Source: Rostrohypoxylon terebratum | Lineage: Eukaryota > Ascomycota > Sordariomycetes > Xylariales > Hypoxylaceae | Length of the DNA: 64,000 nucleotides | Assembly (NCBI GenBank): GCA_022497145.1 | Contig: MU385981.1 | Span: 1 to 64,000, forward strand | Direction of reading: 5' to 3' | Part shown: positions 42,981 to 55,736 of the stretch, in pieces | Layout: each line of letters opens with the position of its first letter | How positions within the stretch are numbered: position 1 is the stretch's first letter | Program-made: the position numbers and the translations under genes | Notes under the pieces: generated by a model | Database searches by the model: none | Seen by the model: the letters and a program-made list of their open reading frames with translations, nothing else | Told to the model about the DNA's origin: nothing

Positions 42981-45069
42981 TCATACAGGTACTCGTTCTT
43001 TTATTCCGAAAAGATCCATGATTTTCTTTATAAACCGTTGAAATCTCTCCAAGTTCCATGCCCTGCGAGTGCTTTCTATCGTAAAATACCCAATCGCAAA
43101 TAGAGAGATCATGTATGTAAGTAATGGTATGATGACAAAGGTGCTTATGAGGGCGGTTAAGGACAATCCATTAGCGTCACCCGAGCCATTTACGACTGGC
43201 AAAGCCCAGAATGTCTAGAATATCATCAGTTATAGAGATATGATAGTACCTACCAAGAGCTCTTACCGCCACGAATCCAAGAGGTGTGTAAATTACGGTG
43301 ACCACGGTAAAAACATAGATCGCACGGTTGAGAGCCATTCCTTTGCCAGCTTCACGGAGGGAGGTCGCGTTGAAGAGCTAGGTAGGTAGGGTCTGTCAGT
43401 AATCCATTTTACGTGATGGTCAGCACAACACTTACCCCGTCTCTAAGGCTTTTTACTTCTTCCGTTTTCCGGTCTAATCGGTCAGTGAGCTTTTTCGCCT
43501 GTAGATCCGCTTTAGAAAGAACTGTGTCCCAGTTCCTCTCGATATTTCTCAGCTCATTATCAGTGAAATTAAATCCGATATGCCTCCTCTTCCGAAGCCA
43601 ATGTTGTCGTAAGGCGTTTTGGTCAGCTACGGTTTCTTCGATCCATCCACGAATGACACGAAGCAGTTGAAGTACGGTAAAGTACAACTTTGATCGCTCG
43701 AAGGAGTTGTCAAACATGAGACTATTCCAGTAGTGTTCATTTCGAGTACCATCAAACTATTTCCATAATGTTAACCACCGACAACCGAGCAGAGCCGTTT
43801 TGATTTAGGAGCACTAACCTGGACGTGAGTAGTACTATCGATTGTAGCTAGGACTTCCATCCACTGTTGTTCCCAACCATCCAAAGCCACGCAGATCATT
43901 GCCTGGAATTGGGCAATCCCAATCGCGTTTCCACAGGGAAGTATTCCATGTTCCTTCCACGTTTTCCTGTCAAAATTTGGGTAGTTTAGTCTCCGGCCCA
44001 TATCATCAATCGCGAGCAAGGTGCATGCGACTGTGTCAGATAATTGTACCATTTCAAGAGACAAGGACTGTTTTGTCTGGAAGATATTTGTGATTGGATG
44101 CCTTGATTCTGTGCTTCTTATCACGGCATGATCTCTTTTGATCTCGATTCCAGGTATTAATTCTTCTCGTTTTTGTTTGGTCAAGGCTTCAATCACGCCG
44201 TCATGTAATGTTGTCGCCCACTGTGGCAATTCCGGTTTCCAGTACCGACAGCAATTCAAATGGTATGATATCCAAAATCTGCCGGGTATGTCCGAGTGCC
44301 TAGTCAATCGGAAATTATTCTCCAAGAAATTAGACAGATTTTTTGGTTTCGTGAAATCATCTATAAACTGGTCGTCAATCTGGCGAAAGGGACCCTGAAG
44401 CCAATTATATAACACCACAAGTGTCGGAAGACCGATTGCCATCCCCTCAGGGTTTAAATGCCTGATGCTAATACATGTTAGCCATGAAATAACTCGGTAT
44501 ACAAACTTGAATCATATGCATATACCTACATTATTCTCCCAGGTGCCATCTGATCTTTCTATATTGGTAGGTAGATATTATTAGTTTTGCCGGACTATCG
44601 GCGGAGCTATCAAGTTTCCATTACTAACCCCTTCATAGATCGTAGGATATTCCGAAGCATCAGGCTTGTATAACTTTTCGCCTGGGGTAAAGGGAGTTTC
44701 CTCCGGCCAGAAGGTTTCAACGTACGATATGTCACCAGTGAAACTACGAAACAATGCTCTACAATCCACGAGGTAAATGGCATCTGCGTCAAAATCCGTG
44801 GGGGGATACCAGGCACTGTTTCGTCGCTCCTGTAAAGCACGTGTAAATCCATTTCGTATCTCGAGAAGGCGCGTTTTGTTCAGGATGTGGCCTTCGACCC
44901 AATATTCCAGTCCTAGTAAAAGTGATCGAGGGGGTCCAAAAGTTATACTGGCATCGTCATCCTGCTGAATTTCGGTTTCAGCTTGGTATTTCTGGTTTTC
45001 TAAGAAAGTATTCAACCCAATCAAGGCAGTATGTAACTGTTGCAGGACTTCTTCCAAATTCTGGGACAT
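42981..45069 (-). CDS. CorA-like two-helix membrane protein (copy A)
   Basis: Six exons: 45069-44629, 44558-44530 (only 29 bp), 44467-43819, 43756-43436, 43377-43267, 43214-42981. Junctions keep frame and give 594 aa. Start is ATG 45069; the frame extends upstream only through GTG. The N-terminal 450 residues are soluble (GLEYWVEGHILNKTRLLEIR, GLPTLVVLYNWLQGPFRQ). A long coiled-coil-like helix follows (NERNWDTVLSKADLQAKKL region, about 415-470), then two membrane helices: AIYVFTVVTVIYTPLGFVAT followed by FWALP, and LTALISTFVIIPLLTYMISL. This is the CorA-like order, but FWALP replaces Gly-Met-Asn. Ion selectivity is therefore unknown. Divergent from the HET-domain pseudogene. Confidence 0.82.
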
Positions 45070-45503
45070 GGTGATCACTTCAGCTAGGTAAATATTGATA
45101 ATTGATATTCTGATAGGTGAATGAGTAAAGAGACTTGATATGTTTATTTAGCATCGAACCAATTTGGAAAACGTTAGAAGGCAATGTTTAGGTTTTGGCA
45201 TTGCGAGGCTGGATATTTCGACCTGATCGGAAGGCTAGATGATCCGAAAATACAATACAACTCTACGATGTAACCACAGTGACATGCAGACAGAGAAGTA
45301 CTTCGTACGCACTTGTGAAAGCACTCTTGGTAGGAATGTTGAGTGAACTGCAAATTAATTTGAATAATTTACCAAATGCTGACAATATCGGCAGAGGCCC
45401 TAGCCATTTTAGACTTGTCGGGGCACCACGATCTGCACGGCACATGCCCCCAAAAGTCAGCTTTGAAAACATCTACATCTACATCTCGTTTCTCAAGCCA
45501 GCC

Positions 45504-47850
45504 ATGGAAGGAGCCTGCAATGTCTGTCGCGCCATATGGAGTGGCCTAGCAGAGACCGAGGTATCAAACAGTATCGATCTAGGGTCATTTGACGAAGCGC
45601 TCTCCTCATCATGTCCTATCCATACACCCTTAGTCCAGCGGTTCAAGGACTATTGCCGGCAGCCAGATGCCACTGTGGGAAAGGACATGATAGCCTCTCA
45701 AGACGTAGGTACTGTGCCTCGATCAAAAAGCCACAGCGCCTCAATGTACCTTTCACTTTCCAAACTAGGAGCAATTTGGAAATTGCTTTTGGTCAATAGG
45801 ACGTCGGTCTCGAACCATCCAGGCAACGGCCGCATTCTGGACCCGGACTGGGCTGATGTCGATCTCCTGCCGCGATGGAAACATGAGTGCGTGACGGCGC
45901 ACGGCACAAAATGCGGGAACCCGTTGAAAATTTGGCCGACCCGACCTGCATGGTTGATTGACGTTGAGCGCAAGTGTCTGGTCCCTGGCCATGAATGCGA
46001 TGGGCCGTATGTTGCGGTCAGCTACAGATATGGCAACCATCCTAGCCCGTACTCGACGCCGCGGTCTTAAGCACGCTGCAAGAACTGAACGCGCTAGATA
46101 CGCCACAGATGTCACCATATGTTTCGCCAATGGTTCGACACGCCATGTACGTCACGTCGGTCCTTGGCGAGCGTTACCTCTGGGCAGATTCGCTTTGTAT
46201 TACACACCATGATCGCGCATCAGCGACTCACCAGCTACAGCTTATGGGCGCAATCTACGGGAATGCTGTTGTTACAATAATCGCAGCGGATACCGACTCG
46301 GAAGAAGGGCTTCCAGGCCTCAAAGGCGTCTCCGGTTCCCATAAGTTGGAGCAGGAGGTTGTGCCATTTAGAGAAGAGCAACTTGTAGTGAGAAATACTG
46401 ACCAGTTTTCAAGTAGGTAAACCCAGATGACATTCATCTTTTTTCTTCATTAATATCGCTATCTATGAGGTGATGCAGCCAGTCTAGACCCAAGCTAAAA
46501 CCACGCTTGCATCTACTTCACAAGAGAATACTAACCCTTAAATGTTGTATAGTGGTTAGTGGTACACCATATTATAACCGGGGTTGGACATATCAAGAAT
46601 ATCTCAATTCCGGTCGCAAATTACTCTTCAATCAGAAAGAACTTCATTGGGAATGTTCCTGTGGCGTCTGGCACGAAGAGACAACATTTGGAGTAGAGGT
46701 TGACAAGTATATCAATCCTCGAGTCCACACCATCCTAGCCGGGTTCCCCGACCTAACATCTTTAAACCATACTATCTCGCGGTATAACGAAAGGGAACTC
46801 CGCTACGATGAGGATGCTCTTCCCGCCATATCTGGTTTCCTTACTATCACCAGTCGGTCCTTCAGCGGCGGGTTGGTCTATGGCCTCCCAGAAATGTTCT
46901 TTGATCGAGCGTTGGGCTGGCATCCCCACTGGAAACATACCAACCTTCGTCGGCGTGTAGAGTCTCAACGCTCTACCGACAGTAGACTCAACCCATCGCG
47001 ACTCCCTTCGTGGTCATGGGTTGGATGACATGGTCTAGTCTGGGCTGGTTACGGCGAAGCTATGCGCATCAACAACCGCCAAACCTATATCGAAGAGACG
47101 TTCCCGATCACTGAGTGGTACGCGGCTCACTCACCAACTGCGGATACCTCCGAAAGACGGCGCATAAGATCCACGTGGTTTACGGATCGCGAAACCTACA
47201 AGGACTTCAGTAAGCCTCCGCCGCCCGGTTGGACGCGTCACAGTGCATCTACACAGACCCCCTTCCGTGGAGAGCCACTTTTATACCCAGACGGCTGCGG
47301 CGAATTTATTTTTCGACATGAAAAGATGGCAGATCCAGACGAAGAAATCAATTTGTGGTACTACCCCTTCCCAGTCGCAGACATCTCCGAGTCTACGCCC
47401 CCGGTCTTAGTGGATCAGACAGCATATCTATTTTGCGAGACCCAGCGGACTCACCTATGGGCACGCAGGACCAGAAGCGATGACCCATTTCGAGGAGAGA
47501 ACATCTTGCAGCTCGTGGATGCACAGAAGACGCCAGTCGGACTTCTTCATTGTCATAACGAAGAATAATCAACCGGTTTCCCAGAGGTAGTGGATGACGG
47601 TGAGGGCCATACTGAACAACCCTTGGGGAGGCAAGTAGAGCTAGTCGCGATCTACCGATATAAAAGGTATTCAAAGAAATGGGATGAGGCAGACAGGCTA
47701 TACGTCGCTGTCGAGACAAGTGAAAACATGGCGGTGCTGTGGATAGAATGGGTAGATGGAGTAGCATATCGACTCGCCTCTGGCCACGTCGAATTGGAAG
47801 TGTGGAATAAGATGCCATTGCAGTCTATTTCTTTAGTTATGGGTTTATAA
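45504..47850 (+). pseudogene. HET-domain (heterokaryon incompatibility) pseudogene
   Basis: The homology runs from ATG 45504 (GCCATGG) to TAA 47850, about 730 codons. One 140-bp intron, 46413-46552 (GTAGGT, ACTAAC branch site, TATAG), splices in frame. HET-domain motifs: YVAVSYRYG (about 46010), ERYLWADSLCI (46170-46200), AVVTIIAAD (46265-46290) and YNRGWTYQEYLNSG (about 46576). HET proteins trigger incompatibility or cell death. Three lesions break the frame. A one-base shift lies at about 46040-46060. An in-frame TGA at 47026-47028 stands where SWSWVG should go on with Trp. A TAA stands at 47566-47568. Between the lesions the sequence remains fully protein-like, so decay is recent. A sequencing error could explain one lesion but hardly all three. 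Confidence 0.88.
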
Positions 47851-48983
47851 CAGAAAGGTTGCCACGATCAGTCAGCTTTCCAAATAGGCTCGGTCATTCC
47901 AAGTTTCCATCGAGACACCAGGTCTCTTGAACACTCTGTCATTCAAACTCCTACACCATCCTGCCGCGATTCTTGTTTTCGAGATAACCTGTGTAACCTG
48001 TGTTGTTGGTGCTGGAAACTCTGGACAGCTACCCTGAGGATATGCTAACAGAGGCTGAGATGCCTTAGACTCGACCCGGCGAGAATTGTGGAGGATAGTG
48101 AAGTAGGACGGGGGGACGGAGAACGGCGGGGAGATGAGATGAGTAATCTTGCATTAACATCCGGAGTTACACGGAATGGGTCCACCACAATTATTAAGCA
48201 CCAATCAAATGACCCATGACTTCCAAGTTCTTAACTTAGTGGGGCTGGGTAGGGTATACCCCGCACCTGGCCGATGCGAACCTTGAATAGTCGCTTTTGC
48301 TGTATCAACTTACGGAATACATACATACCTAGTACATCATATGACTTCTACATAATCGCCGAGTACTTGCCACATCCATAGACGAACGTAAGTTCACCTC
48401 ACGTTGTGCGCCGTGCTTTCCCCTCAACCACGTTACTGGTAAGACGATGGTATGACGGAACTCTAGGAGGATTGTCGCGATTCCGGGGTAGATTGCGACG
48501 GGATCGCAAGGAGATGCCAAGTACAGTAAGATAACTTTAAACCAACTACAAAGGGAAACCTCAGAAAGTCAATTGCCTCGCTCGTGATCTGCTTATCTGA
48601 TTATCTAACACAAAGAAAACTTGAATTAACCACACCATCGTCATCTAATTTATCTGACGGTTTCTCATATATTTAGCCTCGTATTATCGTGCTAAAATTC
48701 CTCTGTCGCATTTACCAATTCCCAGCTTACAATTACTCATAAATTACTAATATCTGCAACGTTTTGAGAAACTGCGTTCACATAAATACAAACGCACGTA
48801 CCTTTTCAGCCACTGACATAAACGACCCCGCCATTGCCTTCTCCGGAGCATAACCTCCGTTCAGCTACCCGTGCTATTATCTGGCCGTCGGAACGCTATT
48901 AATTTCACCCCCAACCCTGTCGTGAATCTTATACAACCCACACACTGCACTTGAATCAGCGCACAGGAACCAATCAACGAAGC
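47851..48983. other. Intergenic, no supported gene
   Basis: About 1.1 kb between the HET pseudogene and the PPC decarboxylase gene. The left half belongs to the AT-rich accessory patch. The right half becomes C-rich with pyrimidine tracts before ATG 48984. No gene is seen. Confidence 0.5.
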
Positions 48984-50065
48984 ATGCTGCAAGCCATCTC
49001 CTCCAAACACGACGCCCACCATGAGCGCCACCGCAAGAACTCCCTGGCGAGCCTGACCGCCTCGCTACGGGACAACAAAAAGCACCTTCTCCTGGCCGCC
49101 TCCGGCTCCGTAGCCACGATCAAGCTGCCGCTGATCATCTCCGCGCTAGCCGAGCGCCACGCGCAAAGGAACAGCAGCCAAGAGTTCAGCATCCGCGTGC
49201 TCCTGACGCCCTCCGCGACGCGCTTCCTAGCCGGCCAATCCCACGAGCAACCGCCCGTGTCCTCGCTCCTCTCCATGCCCTGCGTCGACGGCGTCTACGT
49301 CGACGCGGACGAGTGGCGCGAGCCCTGGAAGCGCGGCGACGCCATCCTGCATATTGAGCTCCGCCGCTGTGAGCCACCCCTCCCCCCCCTAATTCCCCGC
49401 ATTCCCCGCACCGCACTTCCCCAATTCCGCTCCGAAGCTTCCCCTTCCCCTTCTCCAGCCCCCCTATTTCTATCCCCTATTCCCCTACGCTCAAGAACCT
49501 CGCGACTAACCCGAAAACCCAGGGGCCGACCTCCTCGTCATCGCGCCCCTGAGCGCAAACACCCTAGCCAAGATCGTCGGCGGCTTCGCCGACGGCATCC
49601 TGACGAGCGTCGTGCGGGCCTGGGATGCCTGGGGCGAGCTAGACCGGGACCTGGCGAACGCGGGGAGGCAGCAGCAGAAGAAGAAGCATATCATCGTCGC
49701 GCCGTAAGTCTTCCCCCAATACCACATGGATGCCCTGCTTGCGAGTGGCGGAGTTTAGTCTGCTAACGGAGAGGGTCAGCGCGATGAACACGGCGATGTG
49801 GCGGCACCCGGTCACCGCCAAGTCCCTGCGCGTGCTGGAGGAGGAATGGGGCGTTAATCGTAACAGTGCCAAGACGCCAGCACAACCTACTACCGACGAC
49901 GAGTGGGCTACTTCCGAGCCCAAGAGCGAGGATGAGGGGGGCTGGTTTGAGATCCTGAAGCCGCAGAGCAAGACGCTTGCTTGTGGCGACGTCGGAGACG
50001 GGGGGATGATGGAGTGGAAGGAGATCGTGGCTGTTATTGAGGATAGGCTAGGTCTGGAGAAATGA
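48984..50065 (+). CDS. Phosphopantothenoylcysteine decarboxylase
   Basis: Three exons, 48984-49368, 49523-49703 and 49780-50065, encode 283 aa. The introns are 154 and 76 bp (GTGAGC and GTAAGT donors; GCTAAC branch site in the second). ATG 48984 is chosen as the first in-frame ATG. The enzyme is the flavin-dependent step of coenzyme A synthesis that turns phosphopantothenoylcysteine into phosphopantetheine (HFCD flavoprotein family, like yeast Cab3/Hal3/Vhs3). Motifs: LLAASGSVATIKLP (FMN loop), catalytic His in AILHIELRRW (the Trp codon spans the first junction), ADLLVIAPLSANTLAKI, PAMNTAMWRHP (second junction), and the active-site Cys in LACGDVGDGGM. There is a 30-residue extension before the core and an acidic insert near residue 230. 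Confidence 0.93.
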
Positions 50066-50838
50066 GTGGGTGGTTGGGTGGTTGTACGATTGATGAATTG
50101 CCGAGGAGATGGTTTGTAGGGAGGCGTTAAGGGTGACAAGAGCGGCGTTTTGGGCTGGTGAACCATGAAAAAAAAAAGCGAGGGTAATCGGGATGCTTTA
50201 CCATGAAAATAATTTATTATGGCTTCGGAACAGATGTCCTTCAGAAACCAAGACTTTTATCTACGGGAACATAATCACGAAAAGGGAGAATGGACAATGT
50301 AGCAATAACGAGTCACAATCAGAGCAATTATAATACGGTGCAATATTTGCAACTTGTGCAATTGTTGGTACATCAAACAGTATCGAAGCTTTGCCTCGCA
50401 AGAGAAGCGACTATTATACATGTTCCTCAACGAGGTCCCTAGAAGATCCCCCGAAGACCATCCTCTCAAGAAGGAAGCGGAAATGCAAAAATCCAGTCGT
50501 AAACGCCTCTCTCATGCCTTTTGTCCGGAGGAAAAAAAAACAAAACATCCCGAGCGAGCGACAGGTCGCTGAGACCGTGCTGCACCAAGAGAATGACACA
50601 TTAGGGGAATTTGTTGGGTAAGGCGCAGAGAAGAAAAAACCGTAATCAAACAAGGCGGGCACAAGCCCTATTCATGATCCATCCCGGATCCGCCATCGCA
50701 ATGCAAATGCCTTCCATTTCATGACTCCCGTTGCTGACTCGTGGGATAAAACTCCGTGGGATGCCGAATATTGTACAGGTTGATAGGAAAATGTCGATCC
50801 GAACTTTTCATAGATGTAGGACAACATAGTCCAGGCGT
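50066..50838. other. Intergenic, convergent 3' flanks
   Basis: About 770 bp between two convergent genes. It contains AT-rich stretches at 50205-50345 that may carry poly(A) signals for both genes. Frames here (for example 50354-50572) have no domain. Confidence 0.5.
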
Positions 50839-53800
50839 TTATTGTTTCAGATCATTAGGGTCATGTCGGAAAGTACATTTATCGCCCTTGGCACAGAGTC
50901 CCTTGGCCCAGAAGGTGCAGGGCTTAGTACCGATCAAAGAACGGTTGATTCCTTTGTGGTCTTTGGTACCTCCCGCACGATGGAAATCTTTGCGGTTTCC
51001 GCGTTCGTTGTCATCACGTCGACTTTCAGTCTGCGTAGTCTGCGGCTGAGAATACTGTGACTGTCCGCCGTACGATTGGGCATTGTATCCGTAGTTACTG
51101 TAACCCTGCGTCGTTTGCGCTTGGGGTTGGGGTTGGGACTGGCTCTGGGGCCAGCCCTGGTAAAAGGAATTGGCTGCAGGCTGTGCCTGGTTAGCAGTTG
51201 TGTTGGATGGATTAAGTCTAGCCAGGATGTTCTGTATATCGAGGTTAGGTGTAGGTGCAGCCACTGGTGCCGGAGCAGGTGCCGGAGCAGGCGTCGGCAC
51301 TGCAGGTGGCATTCCTCCAGCTGTGTTTAGGGCAGCCAAAATGTTGCGTACGTGGATGGTTGCTTGGTTTGGTGCCGGCTCTGCGGCACTCTGGACCGGT
51401 TGTGTAACAGGCTGAGCAACAGGCTGTGCGTAAGGCTGTGGTACGTATTGACCTGCGGGCTGCGTAGCAGCTTGACTAGCCTGGAGAGCTTGAACCTGCT
51501 GTAGGATCGCTGCAAACTCATGCGGGACTTGCGGGACTTGCGGGACCTGTGGCTGAGGTACTTGCGATTGGTATTGAGTCATTGGGTTATACTGTGGCGG
51601 CGGCTGTGGCTGCGCCGGTTGAAGGGTATTAGACATCAAGGTACGATTGTATCCATCCCACCATTCCATCACGCGGTCTGGGTTCGAATGTAAATGTTCG
51701 GGCGGCTGGGTAGCCGGGTACGGCTTGCCCTTGAACTTCGCAAACACCTCTTCAAGGGCGTCTACATCCTTCTGAACCTTAGGATCTGCATAATCGTGGC
51801 GACGTTGCGTTTTGGGATGAGCAGGATCGTAAGGATCTGGGTCAACGTAATTTTTGACTTTGTCTGATTGCAACAATGCCAAGACTTCCTGTGCATTTTC
51901 TTTCTCAGTTCGGGGGCGTGCTAACTTGAGAATTGTGTCATCAAAGAGATTAGGTGCCGTGATAGGGGTCGCGTGCAATCGACGGGTCGCTCGGTCAAGA
52001 GCGAGATGAGGACCGAAATTCATCTGGTCGGAGCTGCGTTGGTGGAGCTCAATACGTCGTGGAGTGGTTGCAGGTAAAGACTCAAGCCATTTGGCGGGAG
52101 TTGAGGCCACCGCAGCTATCTTAGGTCGGCTGAAAACCTCGACAAATTTGCCGCTTGGAGAGCGGGGGGTGTCTGGAATCTCTGACACGCTGGTGTAAAC
52201 GGCCATCAACTGGCGACTTTCATACTCCTCCATTATCTTCTTCTGGTCGGACTCAACAGGACGCTTTCCACCACGTGTCACGAAGTTTTTCCCTTGATTA
52301 TCCACAGGAATATGTCCGTTTTCTGAATCAAATGCAAATGCGACAGGCTTGTACCAAGGCTGTAGAGCGACTTCTTGAGTCTCCTCGAAATCGTCGTCAC
52401 GGTTTTGAGAATCCTGAATCTTTGATTGCTGCCTTTGCTTGAACATTCGTCCTTCAGAGCGGTTGTCTCGAGCATCCCGAAGCATGCTGTCATCACGACC
52501 TCGATCCTCCGATGTATCGTGTTCCAAAATTCGGATATCTGTGAGCTCATGATCCGGCTTCCATGAAACGCGAAGGTGTCGTCGCGACTCCTTACGTAGC
52601 CTTCGAGCGGTTTCCTCCGGCGTCTCGGGAGCTCGTTCCGGCTCATCGCGTGGCTTGGGTTGCTCCTTCGATCTGGTGATCTCATCCAGGATGTTCCCGA
52701 TGGCCGAAGAACCTGACGGTTGCGGCGCTGGTCGTCGGGGCTGCGCCTTAGGAAGAACCCGAGATCGACCAGGAAGCATCGAACCGGTAGGTCTGGAGCG
52801 AGCCTGTGTGGTCGCAGCTGATGAAGCCTGGGAAGAAGTAGGGGCTGGAGTAGTGGTTGCTTTAGCAGCCGAAGTACCTACCTCGCTCTCAATCGCCGTC
52901 TTCTTAGGAGAACGAGTATCGACATCCTCGTCACCGGGTCGCTTAGAAGACGTTAAAGAAGGCGAGGCTTTGCTTGTCACACTACTAATCTTTCTTGCTG
53001 ATCCCAGACCTGAATAATCGGTCGGTCGCATTTTCTTGACGCCCGTGGCCGGTTTCTTCGGCTGAACCGGAGCCTTTGATGGCGATGCCTTGGTGGCCGA
53101 GGGTCCATCTTTAGCAGTTGAAGTCACCTTCTTGGTAACAATAGAGGCAGACTTCTTGCCTTCGTCAACTTTCTTCGACTCCTCAGTTGTTTCTTGGGCG
53201 TTGAAAGCCGAGCGTTTCTCGGCATTCTCGATAATAAGACTGATAAAACCAGCGGCTTCGTCGTCAAGATTTCCCTTGACTTTCTGTTGAGTTCGGCCCA
53301 TTTTGACCTTCTCCAACAAATCTTTATCGACAGTGGCAAATAGGGATAGGAGTTTTAAGATGGCCTTGGGGTATGGACCATTATAATCGCCGGCTGTAAA
53401 GCGGGTAAATAGAATCGAGTGTAGACCAGCGACAAGTTTTTTGTGCGTGCCAAGTTGTGTGATGAGAAATCTGTCACCAAAATTGAGGGCAGTCTCGATC
53501 GCAGTACGAATTTCAAGGTGCTTGGTTTCCAAGGCGGCTTGCTTGTCTTCTTTGCTCTTATCTGTTCCCTCCTTGAGCATTTTCATTTGGGCGCGAACGC
53601 CAGTAACATAGTCGCCGAATCGATCAATGCTGTTTCTGAGGGCATCAGGGGAGAGCTCAGGGCTTTTGGGATCGTGCCAAAGAATTTTGATAACATCATA
53701 TTCAACAGCCTTTAGAGGGTCGTCGGGGCGCAGCTTCAGAACGAGCTAAATTGTTTCCATGTTAGCATTACTTGGTATTTCTAGACACGCCGCCGACGAA

Positions 53801-55572
53801 AACAGTGAATGTAGCGTCATCCTATGAACAGGTGGCGTAACGAGTCTGGGGAGGGTGTGACATTATTGACATCTGGTAACATCCGTATATATGCTCAAGA
53901 AAAAAAACAAAATTAGAGGACAATGGAAAGGGCTAGCAAGAAAATAACTTACTTCGCGTGCTTGAATGTCCCTTGGATTTTCTTGATCGTCACCGCCCGT
54001 TGCTGGACGCTCGGATTTTTTGGTCGAATCCATTGTTGACAACTTGCGCTTGGCGGGCGCCTTGACTTTACCACGAGAAACAGGCTTAGAGCCTGTGAAG
54101 ATCGGATTAGCATTGCAACCAGAAAAAAAAGCTAATGTAAAGGGATACTTGGTTATAGATGATTGCAGTAAATGGAGGGGGAGTATTTGCTAGTTACCTT
54201 CGTTGTCGGCTATAAGAACAGGTTCGTTATACAATTCTTGGATTCGATTCTCAATGACACTTTTTTCGTTCGCAGGCAATGACTTCGACTGAAGCTTGGA
54301 ATTGAAATCTTGGATGTCCCGCTGGATTTCGCACGGTAATCTCAAGTTGCGTTGTGGTAGCAGACGGGTGTTGTGCGCGTCGTTTTTTGCAGCATAAAAT
54401 TTAGATAGGTCAGTGGAAAGAAAACGAAATTTACTGGTTTTGGTTTTAGGTGGGTTTTTCACCATGAGATGTGGGAACCCCTCTGGAATCTCCCAAAGGT
54501 CTTCGTCCTCGACTTTTGGCTCCTCGTCAGGTACCTCTGGCAGCACCTGGTGCCCCACAATTTGGGTCGTTGACGAGTTTTGCACAGTTGGGGGAGAAGG
54601 TCCCGACACAACACCCCGCACCTGCTGGTAGTGTTGCGGTTGAATCGGTCTTTGAACCTCAGTAAAATTCTGAGGTGTTGTCACCGAAATGGGCTGCATC
54701 GGCACTCCTGTCCCATTTACATGCTGCCGACCATATTGAAGCATGGGTTGCGAGGGTTGAGGAGTGAAGTGGCCCTGCCCATTCTGAGAGCCAGCACCTT
54801 CGGCACCGAAAAAAGCCCTCGTATATGGCATCTGATGTTGTTGGTGTTGCGGCTGCGGTTGAGACTGCTGTGGATGTTGTTGCTGAAGCTGCTGTTGAGG
54901 CTGTAGCTGATGCGGTTGCTGGGGTTGTGGCTGAGGCTGAAGTTGATGCTGCTGCGGATGCTGCTGCGGGTGTTGTTGCGGATGCTGTTGTTGCGGGTGC
55001 TGTTGTTGCGGTTGCTGCTGGTACATTAGCTGCTGACCGTGATGGCTATAGCCGATGGGTCTCTGATTGAACTGAGGAGGCAATTGTTGAACCGGTTGAG
55101 TCTGCCACGACTGGGCATCGAATGAATTCGGTGTGTGACTATGAGATTGGCTGGCCTGTTCGGCTACATATTGAGGAGGAAGCTGGGTTTGAATAGGTGC
55201 CTCATACCCGGTATGGTTGTTGAAACCTCCACCATATTGCTGCAAGTCGTGTCCCCCGTGGCCGTGGAGACCGCTTCCGTTGGGGTCATTGTTGAATTGA
55301 TGAGCATTAGGGTAGTAAGCTGCCTGCTCCGTCAAGTTCCCTCCGGCAAATGTGCCACCTCCACCAAATTGGGAGCCCGTTTGCAGAGAGGGATAGCCAG
55401 GGAAAGAGGCAGTGTTGGAGTATTGACCAAGGTCTGGTTGGTTATACTGGTGGCCGGGATATTGCTGGTAACCATTGAAACTATTCAGATGGTCTTCGCC
55501 CTGAGGGACTGGCATACCAGCTATCCCATTAGGATACGAATGGCCTTGCCAGCCATTAGTACCTTGAGCCAT
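50839..55572 (-). CDS. PNUTS/Ppn1-like PP1-regulatory, CCCH-finger protein
   Basis: Three exons, 55572-54198, 54092-53953 and 53745-50839, encode 1473 aa. Introns are 105 and 207 bp. ATG 55572 is in a good context. In order: a Gln/Gly/Tyr/Pro-rich region (1-330) with a Q/H/P tract at 181-247; a conserved block (DLWEIPEGFPHLMVKNPPK); an all-helical TFIIS-N-like domain (about 506-660); a basic, Ser/Pro-rich linker; the PP1-docking motif RVSW (897-900) followed by KPDHELTDIRILEHD; a second Q/P-rich region; and a C-terminal CCCH finger of spacing C-x7-C-x5-C-x3-H (1448-1466). TFIIS-N, a PP1 motif with Trp, and a terminal CCCH finger is the order of animal PNUTS and S. pombe Ppn1. These bring PP1 to RNA polymerase II and the cleavage/polyadenylation factor. 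Confidence 0.85.
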
Positions 55573-55594
55573 GGCGAGATGTCCTTAGGGGTAT

Positions 55595-55736
55595 CACGTG
55601 ATGAAAGAGAGTGATCAATCACGTGGTGTGAGAAAGGAAAATGAGGCACGTGATAGAGAGTCACGTGCAATGTGGTGAAGAGAGAGCCACGTGATGGAGA
55701 GAGAGATGTGTGTGCAAGTGGTGAAAGAAGCACGTG
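55595..55736. promoter_or_regulatory. Cluster of six CACGTG (E-box) sites
   Basis: CACGTG occurs at 55595, 55620, 55647, 55662, 55688 and 55731 (first base), six times in 142 bp, just upstream of the PNUTS-like ATG (55572). Several read TCACGTGA or TCACGTGG. CACGTG binds bHLH factors such as Cbf1 and Pho4-type proteins, and bZIP relatives. The sites are in GA-rich surroundings. Confidence 0.85.
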
